Source: Massilia frigida (lineage in GTDB: Bacteria; Pseudomonadota; Gammaproteobacteria; Burkholderiales; Burkholderiaceae_D). Taken from it: a DNA stretch of 64,000 bases. Position numbers and translations under genes: made by a program. Location: contig NZ_WHJG01000032.1 in assembly GCF_011682175.1 (NCBI RefSeq), forward strand, positions 27,892 to 91,891, read 5' to 3'. The notes beneath the pieces were generated by a model. It saw only the letters and a list, made by a program, of their open reading frames with translations, searched no databases and was not told where the DNA came from. This document shows positions 18,848 through 29,484 of this stretch, one piece after another. Within the stretch, counting starts at the first letter, position 1, and each line of letters opens with the position of its first letter.

Positions 18848-19059
18848 AGGATGGAGCGCTTGCGCGCGCGGGAAGCGCACGGCGGCGAGCATACACGGAT
18901 TATCCGGCTGAAAAAGCGCGGTTTGTCACAACGACACTGAATTTTCCATTCGCTGCAAATGTCGCCGCATGCGGATTGCATACGCGTGTTTGATTAGGTA
19001 CTATCAAGCAATATTGCAATAAAGATCGCATTGACGATCAGTTCACCCTGGAGACATGA

Positions 19060-20988
19060 ATGCCGCGCCAAAGCACCATCCGCCTGTCCGCCCTATCCCT
19101 GTTACTCCTTTCCGTGCCGCCGCTGGCCTCCGCCCAGACCGCGCCGATGGCGCCCGACATCGCCGCCACCGCGTTTGTCCAGCCCGATAACGGCGCCGAT
19201 TACGTCAAGCGCATCGTGATGATTCCGATGCGCGACGGCGTCAAGCTGCACACCGTGATCGTGATCCCCAAGGGTGCCGCACGGGCGCCGCTGGTCCTCT
19301 CGCGCACGCCGTACAACGCGGCCAAGCGCACCGAGCGCAATGTCAGCCCGCACATGGCGTCGATGCTCTCCGAGGGCGACGACGGCTACGTCGCCAACGG
19401 CTACATCCGGGTGTACCAGGATGTGCGCGGCAAATACGGCTCGGAAGGCGACTACGTGATGACGCGCCCCCTGCGCGGCCCGCTCAACGACAGCGAGGTC
19501 GATCATGCGACCGACGCCTGGGACACGATCGACTGGCTGGTCAAGAATATCCCGGAAAGCAATGGCAAGGTCGGCATGGTCGGCTCCTCGTACGAAGGCT
19601 TCACGGTGCTCATGGCGCTGACCGATCCGCATCCGGCGCTCAAGGCCGCGGTGCCGATGAGCGCCATGGTCGATGGCTGGCGCGGCGACGACTGGTTCCA
19701 CAACGGCGCTTTCCGCGTCACCAACCTGTCCTACATCGCCGGCCAGACGGCCACGCGCGGCAATGGGCCCGGCCTGGCCACCGGCGTGTACGACGACTAC
19801 GAATACGCGCTGCGCGCCGGCTCCACCTCCGACTACGCCAAACGCTTCGGCGTCGACCAGCTCACCTTCACCAAGAAACTCTTCGAGCACCCGGCCTACG
19901 ACAGCTTCTGGCAGCACCAGGCGCTCGACCGCATCCTCGGCGCGCGCCCGCTCAAGGTGCCGACCATGCACGTGGTGGGGCGCTGGGACCAGGAAGACAT
20001 CTACGGCCCGTACGCCGCCTACGCCGCCGCCGAAAAGCTCGACACCACCAACACCATGAACCACCTGGTGGTCGGCCCGTGGCGCCACAGCGGTGTCAAT
20101 TACGACGGCTCGAACCTGGGCGCGATCCGCTTCACCGGCGACACCGCCGCCGAATTCCGGCGCGAAGTGATGCTGCCCTTCTTTAACCAGTACCTGCGCG
20201 ACGACGCCCCCGAGGCCGACACGGCGCCGGTGCTGTCGTACCGCACCGGCACCAACAAGTGGCAGCGCCTGGACAAGTGGCCACTCACCGAGGTCATGAA
20301 ACCGGTCTACCTGAAAGCCGGCGCGCGCCTGGACTTCGACAAGCCGGCCGCCGCTGCCAGCCTTGGCGCGGCCCAGGCCGACGACTACGTCTCCGATCCG
20401 GCCAAGCCGGTGCCCTTCATTGCGCGTCCGGTGCGCATGCACGATGGCGCGGTCTGGAAGCCATGGCTGGCCAGCGACCAGCGCTCGTTCTCGGACCGCC
20501 CCGACGTGCTCACCTACGTGTCGGACAAGCTCGATGCGCCCCTGCAGATTTCCGGCCAGCCGATGGTCAAGCTGTTCGCCGCCACTACCGGCAGCGATGC
20601 CGACTGGGTCGTGAAACTGATCGACGTCTATCCCGACGAAGTGGCCTCGCAGCCGGAACTGGGCGGTTACCAGCTGGGCATCGCGATGGATATCTTCCGC
20701 GGCCGCTACCGCACCGGCCTGGACAAGCCGGAGGCGATCACGCCGAACAAGGTGGAGCGCTACCGCTTCGCCCTGCCCAATGCCGACCACGTGTTCCTCA
20801 AGGGGCACCGGATCATGGTGCAGGTGCAATCGAGCTGGTTCCCGCTGTACGACCGCAATCCGCAAACCTTCGTGCCGAATATTTTCTTCGCCAAGCCGGG
20901 CGACTACCGCAAGGCCACGCACAAGGTGTTCCACGCGCCGGGCATGGAAAGCGCGGTCGAACTGCCGGTGGTGCCGGCGGCGAAGTGA
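19060..20988 (+). CDS. CocE/NonD-family hydrolase (alpha-amino-acid ester hydrolase type)
   Basis: 642 residues with a Sec signal peptide (cleavage about ASA|QTAP, residue 27), so periplasmic or secreted. The alpha/beta-hydrolase domain carries the nucleophile in GSSYEG (S177), with Asp in VGRWDQEDIYGP and His in VGPWRHSG completing the triad; a jelly-roll C-terminal domain follows, as in X-Pro dipeptidyl-peptidase/CocE proteins. MIPMRDGVKLHTVI is the standard family opening. Likely acts on peptides or amino-acid esters. GGAG lies 6-7 bases upstream of the ATG. No operon partner is evident, though the next two genes are also exported. Confidence 0.92.
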   Translation: MPRQSTIRLSALSLLLLSVPPLASAQTAPMAPDIAATAFVQPDNGADYVKRIVMIPMRDGVKLHTVIVIPKGAARAPLVLSRTPYNAAKRTERNVSPHMASMLSEGDDGYVANGYIRVYQDVRGKYGSEGDYVMTRPLRGPLNDSEVDHATDAWDTIDWLVKNIPESNGKVGMVGSSYEGFTVLMALTDPHPALKAAVPMSAMVDGWRGDDWFHNGAFRVTNLSYIAGQTATRGNGPGLATGVYDDYEYALRAGSTSDYAKRFGVDQLTFTKKLFEHPAYDSFWQHQALDRILGARPLKVPTMHVVGRWDQEDIYGPYAAYAAAEKLDTTNTMNHLVVGPWRHSGVNYDGSNLGAIRFTGDTAAEFRREVMLPFFNQYLRDDAPEADTAPVLSYRTGTNKWQRLDKWPLTEVMKPVYLKAGARLDFDKPAAAASLGAAQADDYVSDPAKPVPFIARPVRMHDGAVWKPWLASDQRSFSDRPDVLTYVSDKLDAPLQISGQPMVKLFAATTGSDADWVVKLIDVYPDEVASQPELGGYQLGIAMDIFRGRYRTGLDKPEAITPNKVERYRFALPNADHVFLKGHRIMVQVQSSWFPLYDRNPQTFVPNIFFAKPGDYRKATHKVFHAPGMESAVELPVVPAAK

Positions 20989-21079
20989 AACTGGCCGAGA
21001 GCACGGGCTCTTACGAGACAGCCTATAATCGTGCACAGGCAAGTTCCTTCGGCTTGCATTGTTTCTGAATAGGCGTCTC

Positions 21080-22987
21080 GTGCGAAATCGATCCGGGCTG
21101 GTGTTGGCACTTCTCTGTTTCTGTCTGAGCGCGTGTTCGCTGGTCAGGCTCAAGGAAGAATCGAAGAACTTTTATTCGTCCACGGTGCTGGCCGGCGACA
21201 TCTCCAGCGCCGTTGCATGGGACAAGCCGGTGGTTGTCGCCGCCTACACGAGGCGCAATGGCCAGATCGAGATCGCGCACTACACCATGCTGCATGAAGC
21301 CGGCGGCTACGAACTGATTGTGCAAAAGGGCGACTACGCCCTGTTTGCATTCGGCGACGCCAACGGCAACCTGACCCTGGACGCCGGCGAACCGGTCGGC
21401 GAATACGGCGTGGCGCCGGTGCGGGCCACGGGCACCGGCTCGCTGGTCAATCTCGATCTGGTCATGTCCGACAAGGTGCAAAGCGCGATCCCGATCGGCA
21501 CGGCGGTAGGCACAGCGGTAGGCACGGCGGTAGGTGCCCGTCCATCCGGCAAACCGCACAGTACCCAGGTCGGCGCCATCGCCACGCTCGACGACCCCTT
21601 GTTTTCGGCCGACGCCGGGCGGCGCGGCTACTGGGCGCCGGTCGATTTTTTCAAGGAAGTGGGCGGCAATATCTACTTTTTGGAAGAGTACGATCCGCGC
21701 AAGACGCCGGTGCTGTTCGTGCACGGCGCGGCCGGCTCGCCACAGGATTGGACCTACTTCCTCCAGCACCTGGACCGCAGCCGCTACCAGCCGTGGATTT
21801 TCTATTACCCGTCCGGCTCCTCGCTCGATTCCATGTCCTACCTGCTGTACTGGAAACTCGGCAATCTGCAGCGGCGCTACCATTTCGACCGGCTCTACCT
21901 GACCGCGCACAGCATGGGCAGCCTGGTGGTGCGCTCGTTCCTGGCCAATTATGGCGACCAGTTCCCGGCCGCGAAACTGTTCATCACCTTGTCGGCGCCG
22001 TGGGGCGGCGACGCGCTGGCCGACCAGGGCGTCGCCTACTCGCCCGCCGTCATCCCGTCGTGGAACGATGTGCGGGCTGGCGGGCGCTTCGTGCAAACGC
22101 TGTTTCAAAAACCGCTTCCGCGCGAGCTCGATTACTACCTGTTCTTCGGCCACGGCGGGCGTTACAGCATGCTGCGCCCTGCCAGCAGTGACGGCGTCAT
22201 CACCCTGGCCAGCCAGTTGCGGGCGGACGCGCAATCGGAAGCGCGGCGCGTGTTCGGCTACGACGAAGACCATGTCGGCATCCTGTCGTCGCCCCAAGTG
22301 TTCGCGCAGTACGCGGCACTGCTCAAGGAGGCCGACCAGCGCGGGAGCGATGAGCATGCGGCGGGCAAGGGCAATCTGCGGGTGGCGTTCTCGTACGCGC
22401 GGCCGGACGAGACATCGGCCTCGACGCCGGTGTTGGTACTGACACCGCTCGACGCGGCGCGCGAGCGGATCGTGTGGCCGCTCAACGCGCGCGACAGCGG
22501 GCGTGAACTGGGCCCTTTCCCACCCGGCACCTACAACGTGGGCCTGGTGACGCGCGCATTCAAGACCACGCCGGCCAGCACGCAGGTGACCATCGGCCCC
22601 GGCGGCATTCCCGACCTGGCCTTCCAGCTCACGCCACAGGGCATCCTGTCCGGCTACATCGGCGCCGACGTCACGCCGGCCGACAACCCGGCCGGCAGCT
22701 TCCGCGCGGGCCGCCGCGACATCGAGATCGAGTCCATCATACTTGCCAACGAAAGCGACCGGCGCGAGATCACGCCGAGCGCCGACACTAGCGACCGCAC
22801 CCTCGAAGCCTATCTGGCAGGCCAGGATTACATGTTCAAATCGTTTTTTTCGTTTGTCGGTTTGAACGAAGGCAGGTATGAATTGACGATCAAGGTAAGG
22901 GGTTACCCGCCGTACCGGCATACGTACGATGTGGTGCCGGGAAAATACGGCTATGTGACGCCGATCGATTTGACTGCGCCGAAATAG
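21080..22987 (+). CDS. Lipoprotein with alpha/beta-hydrolase domain
   Basis: 635 residues from a GTG at 21080, chosen because it gives a compact lipoprotein signal (RNRSGLVLALLCFCLSAC, Cys at about residue 19) and AGGCG precedes it; a TTG lies 21 bases upstream in the same frame. After an N-terminal beta-rich region comes an alpha/beta-hydrolase with the oxyanion segment VLFVHGAAGSPQDW and nucleophile in TAHSMGSLVV (S278). The C-terminal third looks like beta-sandwich or carboxypeptidase-regulatory-like modules (ILSGYIGADV, YELTIKVRGYPPYRHTYDV). A run of GTAVGTAVGTAV is encoded by three 12-bp repeats. A lipase or esterase at the outer membrane is likely. Confidence 0.82.
   Translation: MRNRSGLVLALLCFCLSACSLVRLKEESKNFYSSTVLAGDISSAVAWDKPVVVAAYTRRNGQIEIAHYTMLHEAGGYELIVQKGDYALFAFGDANGNLTLDAGEPVGEYGVAPVRATGTGSLVNLDLVMSDKVQSAIPIGTAVGTAVGTAVGARPSGKPHSTQVGAIATLDDPLFSADAGRRGYWAPVDFFKEVGGNIYFLEEYDPRKTPVLFVHGAAGSPQDWTYFLQHLDRSRYQPWIFYYPSGSSLDSMSYLLYWKLGNLQRRYHFDRLYLTAHSMGSLVVRSFLANYGDQFPAAKLFITLSAPWGGDALADQGVAYSPAVIPSWNDVRAGGRFVQTLFQKPLPRELDYYLFFGHGGRYSMLRPASSDGVITLASQLRADAQSEARRVFGYDEDHVGILSSPQVFAQYAALLKEADQRGSDEHAAGKGNLRVAFSYARPDETSASTPVLVLTPLDAARERIVWPLNARDSGRELGPFPPGTYNVGLVTRAFKTTPASTQVTIGPGGIPDLAFQLTPQGILSGYIGADVTPADNPAGSFRAGRRDIEIESIILANESDRREITPSADTSDRTLEAYLAGQDYMFKSFFSFVGLNEGRYELTIKVRGYPPYRHTYDVVPGKYGYVTPIDLTAPK
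21497..21532 (+). repeat. Three tandem 12-bp repeats inside the lipoprotein gene
   Basis: GGCACGGCGGTA, GGCACAGCGGTA, GGCACGGCGGTA, encoding Gly-Thr-Ala-Val three times. The unit length keeps frame, so copy-number change would alter a linker without disrupting the protein. Confidence 0.85.
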
Positions 22988-22995
22988 GAAGCGCC

Positions 22996-24135
22996 ATGAC
23001 CGCAGACCCGGGCGAGCGCCGCAGCATTCTCCTGAGCCTGGCGCTGGTCGCCGCCGGTATCGCCACGGCGGCCTACCAGATGCCGCGCCAGGCAGCCATG
23101 GCAGCCGAGGCGGAACAACGCCGCCGCGCAGTGCCGGCGGCGCACCAGGAAGTAATCGAAGATGGCAAGGACATCATCGACGGCATGACCGTCGATGCGC
23201 GCGGCACGCTGTATGTCAGTTCCAGGCGCGACGAGCGCGTATATGTCATGCGCGCCGACGGACGACGCAGCGAATTCATTCGCGAGGTCGTGCGCAGCGA
23301 CGATCCGCTCAAGCGCATCAACCTGATCATTCCACACGCCCTGAGCGCCGACGGGCAAGGAAACATCTATGTCGCCGATACCAGCAATGATGACCACGGC
23401 TGTATCCGGTACCCACGCATCAAGAAATTTACGCCGGATGGTAAGGTAACGCGGCTCGCGCATGCCGACGCCGCCATGGAGTACCAAAGCATCACCGACC
23501 AGTACATCCACATCGCTGCCATCGCCAGCGACGGCGCAGGCCAGTTGTACGTGCAGGATGACGATAACACCTACAAAATCTCCGGCACGGGAAAACGGAT
23601 ACGCCTCCCGATTCCCGGCAACGCGCGCATGCACGCGTACGCGCCCGGCACGCTGGCGCAAAAGCGCGGCATGGCGGCCCATCCGGACGGCGGCGTGGTG
23701 GTGACGGACAGCCGGCATGGCGTCTACCGCATCACGCCCGATGAGCGTGCCGTACCGGTAGCAACGCACGGCGGCGATTGTTCACTTGCCGCACCGGAAT
23801 CGCCTGACGACAGCAGGTGCGCGGGCGGCGCGCACACCGCGTGCAGGGCCAATGTGGACGCCACGCGGGCGGTGTCGTGCAAGATCAGCGCGGTGGCGGT
23901 CGATGCGCACGGCCGCATTTTTCTGACCGACAATACCCGCATCCTGCAGGTCGATACCGATGGCAAGATGAGCACGTACTTCCGGTTTGACAAGGCCGGA
24001 CTGCTGCCGCGACAGAATCCTGCGGTGCGACACGACCTGACCGAGATGGCACTGGGGCCGCGCGGCGAAATCTACGTCGCCAACGACATGACGATCTATA
24101 AGATCACACCAGGGAGAAGCTCGCGCCGGAGGTGA
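22996..24135 (+). CDS. Exported NHL/SMP-30-type beta-propeller protein
   Basis: 379 residues with an N-terminal membrane segment (ILLSLALVAAGIATAAYQM) that is a signal anchor or signal peptide. The rest is a propeller of repeated blades with the G-x-(I/L)-Y-V pattern: DARGTLYVSSR, GQGNIYVADTS, GAGQLYVQDDD, AHGRIFLTDNT, PRGEIYVANDM. Several cysteines (DCSLA, RCAGG, TACRA, SCKIS) sit in one loop region and could form disulfides in the periplasm. AGGAAG precedes the ATG. It starts 8 bases after the lipoprotein gene, so the two probably share a transcript. No enzymatic motif was recognised. Confidence 0.75.
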   Translation: MTADPGERRSILLSLALVAAGIATAAYQMPRQAAMAAEAEQRRRAVPAAHQEVIEDGKDIIDGMTVDARGTLYVSSRRDERVYVMRADGRRSEFIREVVRSDDPLKRINLIIPHALSADGQGNIYVADTSNDDHGCIRYPRIKKFTPDGKVTRLAHADAAMEYQSITDQYIHIAAIASDGAGQLYVQDDDNTYKISGTGKRIRLPIPGNARMHAYAPGTLAQKRGMAAHPDGGVVVTDSRHGVYRITPDERAVPVATHGGDCSLAAPESPDDSRCAGGAHTACRANVDATRAVSCKISAVAVDAHGRIFLTDNTRILQVDTDGKMSTYFRFDKAGLLPRQNPAVRHDLTEMALGPRGEIYVANDMTIYKITPGRSSRRR

Positions 24136-24231
24136 GGCCGAGCCGCCCCAGGCACGGGAACCGCGATCATGGATCGACAAGTCATCAGAGGGTCACCCGG
24201 ATCAATAGGCGGGGCATCCCGGCGAACGTGC

Positions 24232-24462
24232 TCACTTCAGATGGAGCTGGATCACGCGCCGTGACGATGGGCCGGACGCATCGATGCGCGGCGCCGCCGG
24301 CCCATCCTCGCACGTCCCGCAGCTGCTGCACCCGCTGCCGCAGCCGGCGGACGCCTTCTTCTTGCCGAACAGCTTGGCCCGCAAGGTGGCTGGCAGATAT
24401 TTCGACGCCGCATACCAGGCGGCCACGGCGACGATCAATGCAACGATCAGGTTCTCCAGCAT
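24232..24462 (-). CDS. FeoB-associated Cys-rich membrane protein
   Basis: 76 residues from an ATG one base past the feoB stop. One N-terminal membrane helix (MLENLIVALIVAVAAWYAASK) is followed by a basic stretch and the cysteine cluster AGCGSGCSSCGTC, the hallmark of FeoB-associated Cys-rich proteins that sit beside FeoB in many bacteria. Its role in ferrous iron transport is unproven; it is not homologous to E. coli FeoC but occupies the same position. Confidence 0.85.
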   Translation of the reverse strand: MLENLIVALIVAVAAWYAASKYLPATLRAKLFGKKKASAGCGSGCSSCGTCEDGPAAPRIDASGPSSRRVIQLHLK

Positions 24463-24463
24463 A

Positions 24464-26356
<1,893 letters not shown>

Positions 26357-26376
26357 TGTTGTTTCCGTTGTTTCGG

Positions 26377-26643
26377 TTATTCCGGTTTGAGCGAGATCAG
26401 CGACGCCTCGAAGCGGCGCAGCGCGAAGGTGGAGTCGCCCACCTTGACCGCCACCGGATCGCCGCCCGGCAAGCGCTTGAGCATGCGGATCGACTCGCCC
26501 GGCACGAAGCCGAGCTCCATCAGGCGGCGCGCGACATCGACGCCGCCGCCCGCGTCCGCCGCACACGGCGCGATATGGATCACGGTGCCGCTCTGGCCGG
26601 GAACGAGGGCATCGAGCGTGATCAGGGTGGGGGCAAGAGTCAT
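26377..26643 (-). CDS. feoA: Ferrous iron transport protein FeoA
   Basis: 88 residues forming the SH3-like FeoA domain: VARRLMELGFVPGESIRML and GDPVAVKVGDSTFALRR match the family. It is a small cytoplasmic protein needed for FeoB function. It lies 20 bases ahead of feoB and about 155 bases from the Fur box in the shared upstream region. Confidence 0.93.
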   Translation of the reverse strand: MTLAPTLITLDALVPGQSGTVIHIAPCAADAGGGVDVARRLMELGFVPGESIRMLKRLPGGDPVAVKVGDSTFALRRFEASLISLKPE

Positions 26644-26798
26644 ATTGTCACTTCACTAAGATAAGTGGAATTCGCGCTACATCGTGTTGGATACTAGCAT
26701 CATAAACGTAAATGCGACTTATTTCTATTTGGAGTTGGCCCTTTTTGAGAAAACCACTTGCAAACGATCTGGAGTTGCGACAGAATACAAATCTTAAT

Positions 26799-26817
26799 GA
26801 TAATGATTCTCATTATA
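26799..26817. promoter_or_regulatory. Fur box between feoA and bfd
   Basis: GATAATGATTCTCATTATA matches the 19-bp Fur consensus (GATAATGATAATCATTATC) at 16 of 19 positions. It overlaps the TATAAT of the leftward feo promoter and also a rightward TATAGT (26814-26819), so iron-loaded Fur bound here could repress both feoAB and bfd-tonB. Confidence 0.88.
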
Positions 26818-26839
26818 GTGAAAGCGGCAAGATTGTCCG
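26812..26839 (-). promoter_or_regulatory. Leftward promoter for the feo operon
   Basis: On the minus strand CGGACA (26839-26834) and a perfect TATAAT (26817-26812) are 16 bases apart. The -10 lies within the Fur box. It implies a leader of about 160 bases before feoA. Confidence 0.6.
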
Positions 26840-26878
26840 CTGAGCCAACGCAAAGCCAAGTCAAAGGAAGGTGCTTCG

Positions 26879-27091
26879 ATGATCGTCTGTGTTTGCAATA
26901 ACATTTCCGACCGCGAAATTCGTCAGGCGGTCGATCTGGGCCTGTCGTCGATGGCCGAGCTGCGCCGCGACCTGGGCGTGGCCACCTGCTGCGGCAAATG
27001 CGCCAGCTGCGCCAAACAAGTGCTGAACGAACACCTCGACAGCAAAATCCACGCCACCGAGCTGTCGTTCCGCTCGGCGCAAACCGCCTGA
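26879..27091 (+). CDS. bfd: Bacterioferritin-associated ferredoxin
   Basis: 70 residues with a BFD-type [2Fe-2S] site: C4 and C6 (MIVCVC), C38 and C41 (ATCCGKCASC). Bfd donates electrons to bacterioferritin to release stored iron under iron starvation. The Fur box about 60 bases upstream fits this role, and bacterioferritin itself is two genes downstream. AAGGAAGG precedes the ATG by several bases. Confidence 0.93.
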   Translation: MIVCVCNNISDREIRQAVDLGLSSMAELRRDLGVATCCGKCASCAKQVLNEHLDSKIHATELSFRSAQTA

Positions 27092-27099
27092 GTATCGCC

Positions 27100-27804
27100 A
27101 TGAGCGCAATGACCTTTTCCACCGACGCCGGCATGGGCGATCCCACCGCCGTGGTGGCGAAGCTGCGCGCCAAGTTCGGCCCTTTCGCCGCCGTGGTCGC
27201 CATCCACGCGGTGCTGTTCTACCTGATTTCGAGCGGCCTGCTGCACCGCATGGTCGAGGTAGCGATCCCGCAAGCGGTGATGGTGACCTTGGTCGCCCCG
27301 CCGCCACCGCCACCCAAGCCGGCCGCCCCCGCCGCGCCGAAAACCGTCTCGATCGCCAGGCTGCGGCCACCGCCGCCGGTGATCGTGCCGCCGACGCAGA
27401 TCGTGCAAACGCCGCTCCAGAATACGATTACCGCGTCGCCCGCGTCGGCCCCTGCCGTGACCGAGGCGCCAGCCCCGCCGGTGGCCGTGGCGGCGCCGCC
27501 GGCCCCGCCGGCGGCAGGTCCCAAAACGATCACCTCCGGCGTCGAATACATCCAGCCGCCGCAGCCGGTGTACCCGACCATGTCCAAGCGCATGGGCGAA
27601 CAGGGCAAGGTCGTGCTGCTCATCCTGGTCAATGAAAAAGGCATGCCCGACCAGGTCAAGGTACAGAGCTCATCGGGCTCCTCGCGCCTCGACGAAGCGG
27701 GCCGCCAGGCCGCCTTGCGCGCCGTGTTCAAGCCGCACGTGGAAGATGGCCATCCGGTCTCGGTCTACGTGATTGTCCCGCTGACCTTCCAGCTCGCCAG
27801 CTGA
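27100..27804 (+). CDS. tonB: TonB energy transducer
   Basis: 234 residues. An N-terminal cytoplasmic stub and one membrane helix (FGPFAAVVAIHAVLFYLISSG region) containing the conserved His are followed by a Pro/Ala-rich periplasmic spacer (PPPPPPKPAAPAAPK; APAPPVAVAAPPAPPAAG) and the C-terminal TonB domain with QPPQPVYPTMSKRMGEQGKV and the YVIVPLTFQL end. It links the ExbBD proton motor to TonB-dependent receptors; two such receptors are in this window. exbB and exbD are not adjacent. ATG at 27100 chosen, 8 bases past bfd; the frame is open from 26998 within bfd. Confidence 0.93.
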   Translation: MSAMTFSTDAGMGDPTAVVAKLRAKFGPFAAVVAIHAVLFYLISSGLLHRMVEVAIPQAVMVTLVAPPPPPPKPAAPAAPKTVSIARLRPPPPVIVPPTQIVQTPLQNTITASPASAPAVTEAPAPPVAVAAPPAPPAAGPKTITSGVEYIQPPQPVYPTMSKRMGEQGKVVLLILVNEKGMPDQVKVQSSSGSSRLDEAGRQAALRAVFKPHVEDGHPVSVYVIVPLTFQLAS

Positions 27805-27828
27805 TCGGTTTGGGAGCAACAAACGATG

Positions 27829-27846
27829 GCCCCGCGAGGGGCTTTT
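27829..27846 (+). terminator. Intrinsic terminator after tonB
   Basis: GCCCC (27829-27833), loop GCGA, GGGGC (27838-27842), then TTTT. Short stem, so read-through into bfr is possible. Confidence 0.6.
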
Positions 27847-27908
27847 CGTCATTGTGCCGCGTTTTTTGCTATGATGAACATACTCTCCATCATTAAAGAA
27901 AGCCTCCC

Positions 27909-28385
27909 ATGAAGGGCGACAAGAACATCATCCGGCTGCTCAACGCACAGTTGACCAATGAGCTGTCCGCGATCAACCAGTACTTCCTGCATGCGCGCAT
28001 GTACCGCCACTGGGGTCTGGAAAAGCTGGCCAAGAAAGAATACGAAGAATCGATCGGCGAGATGAAGCACGCCGACAAGCTGATCGACCGCATCCTGATG
28101 CTCGACGGCTTGCCGAACCTGCAAGCGCTGCACAAGCTGCTGATCGGCGAATCGACCCAGGAAATGATCGAATGCGACCTGAAACTTGAGCAAGCCGCGC
28201 ATGCGACGGTCAAGGAAGGCATCGCCGCTTCCGAAGTGGCCGGCGACTACGTCACGCGCGACCTGTTCCTGATGATCCTGGAAGACACCGAGGAACACAT
28301 CGACTGGCTCGAAACGCAGCTGGACCTGATCGTCAAGGTCGGCATCCAGAACTACCTGCAAAGCCAGATGGGCGAGCACGCTTAA
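27909..28385 (+). CDS. bfr: Bacterioferritin
   Basis: 158 residues, the exact size of E. coli Bfr. The heme-ligand Met52 is present, as are ferroxidase ligands E18, E51, H54, E94 and H130. At position 127, where E. coli has a ferroxidase Glu (EEGH), this protein reads T127-E-E-H130. The 24-mer stores iron as a mineral core in the cytoplasm. It follows bfd and tonB on the same strand with its own leader of about 60 bases after a weak terminator, so it may be transcribed separately. TTTGCTATGAT near 27868-27878 may supply a -10 element. Confidence 0.93.
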   Translation: MKGDKNIIRLLNAQLTNELSAINQYFLHARMYRHWGLEKLAKKEYEESIGEMKHADKLIDRILMLDGLPNLQALHKLLIGESTQEMIECDLKLEQAAHATVKEGIAASEVAGDYVTRDLFLMILEDTEEHIDWLETQLDLIVKVGIQNYLQSQMGEHA

Positions 28386-28430
28386 TCAGGTATCGCGTTA
28401 GCCGCAACATCGGCCACCGCCCACCGTCCA

Positions 28431-28475
28431 CCGTCGCCCCCGCCGAGTGCCGCCTTGGCGCGGGGCGACGGTTTT
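28431..28475 (+). terminator. Intrinsic terminator after bfr
   Basis: CCGTCGCCCC (28431-28440) pairs with GGGGCGACGG (28462-28471), extended by CGCC/GGCG with one bulged base, followed by TTTT. It lies between convergent genes. Confidence 0.75.
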
Positions 28476-28523
28476 ACGACAAGCGATAGGACGCATGGGT
28501 CTAGCTCGATGCCGTCGGCTTCC

Positions 28524-29447
28524 TCACCCGGCGCGCCAGCGCGCCACCCACTTGTCGTAAAAGGCAAGATTCCTCGGCACCGCACCGGGGATCGCGCACA
28601 CCGCGCCGGCGAACTCGTTGGCGCGCGCCAGGGTCATGCCAAGTTCCCAGCCGCGCATGCGGCCCAGCAAAAACATCGCCGAAAACGCATCCCCCGCCCC
28701 CACTGTATCGATCACGAACGGCGGCAGCGGATTGTCGCGATGGACCAGCACCGTGCCGTCGGCCCCGAAGTACACCGAACCGCGGTGGCCCAGGGTCACG
28801 ATCAGCGCCGCGAGCCCGAACAACTGCACCAGCACCGCGCACGCGGCGCGCACCTCGTCGCCTTCCAGCGGCGGCGACGATGGATGGATATCGACGTACC
28901 ACGCGAACAGCGATTGCAGTTCTTCCTCGTTGACCTTGGCGATATCGGCCGCGTGCAGCGAGTGGAACACGCAGCGCTCGTCGAACTGGCCTTCGCGCAG
29001 GTTCAGGTCGAGGTAGCGCGTGGCATTGCTGGCGTCGAGCAGCGCGTACAGCGTGTCGCGCGAGCGCGGACAGCGCTGCGCCAGGGTGCCGAAATAGATC
29101 GCCGACGCCTCTACCGACTCCATGGCGGCCAGCGCCTGCTCGGGATTGATGTAATCGTAGGCCTGGCCCGGCAAGATCACGAAGCGGTGGCCGCGCACAT
29201 GGCGCCGGGCCGCGACGCGCCCGGTTTCTTCCATCTGGTCGAGCTGCAGGCCGGCGTCGGACATGGCGAAACGCTCGAATTCGGCGCGCACGATGGCGCC
29301 GTTCCTGTCGTCGCCGATGCGGGTAATGGCCAGCTGAGGCGACATGAAGGCCGCCAGGTGGCGCGCCACGTTGAACGGCGCGCCGCCCACCACCTGCTCG
29401 CTGAGGAAGTCGTCGACCAGCGCCTCGCCATACACTACGGTTGTCAT
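28524..29447 (-). CDS. PfkB-family sugar kinase (probable fructokinase), copy 2
   Basis: 307 residues. Ribokinase-fold kinase with the N-terminal substrate motif VVYGEALVDDFLSEQVVGGAPFN (in pieces: VVYGEALVDDF and VVGGAPFNVARHLAAF) and the C-terminal anion-hole/catalytic motif DTVGAGDAFSAMFL. It is a clear paralogue of the kinase at 30849-31802. As the last gene of the sucrose-type operon it probably phosphorylates fructose released by the GH13 enzyme; another hexose is possible. ATG at 29447 was chosen over 29456 because AAGGA then lies 9 bases upstream. 37 bases separate it from the MFS gene. Confidence 0.85.
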   Translation of the reverse strand: MTTVVYGEALVDDFLSEQVVGGAPFNVARHLAAFMSPQLAITRIGDDRNGAIVRAEFERFAMSDAGLQLDQMEETGRVAARRHVRGHRFVILPGQAYDYINPEQALAAMESVEASAIYFGTLAQRCPRSRDTLYALLDASNATRYLDLNLREGQFDERCVFHSLHAADIAKVNEEELQSLFAWYVDIHPSSPPLEGDEVRAACAVLVQLFGLAALIVTLGHRGSVYFGADGTVLVHRDNPLPPFVIDTVGAGDAFSAMFLLGRMRGWELGMTLARANEFAGAVCAIPGAVPRNLAFYDKWVARWRAG

Positions 29448-29484
29448 CTTCTGCATTCCTTGCGCGTTGCGGCGCCGGCAACGC

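Noticed and set aside
19102..21153. 683-residue minus-strand frame over the CocE-type gene
   Set aside because: Low-complexity shadow composition; the plus strand has signal peptide and catalytic triad.
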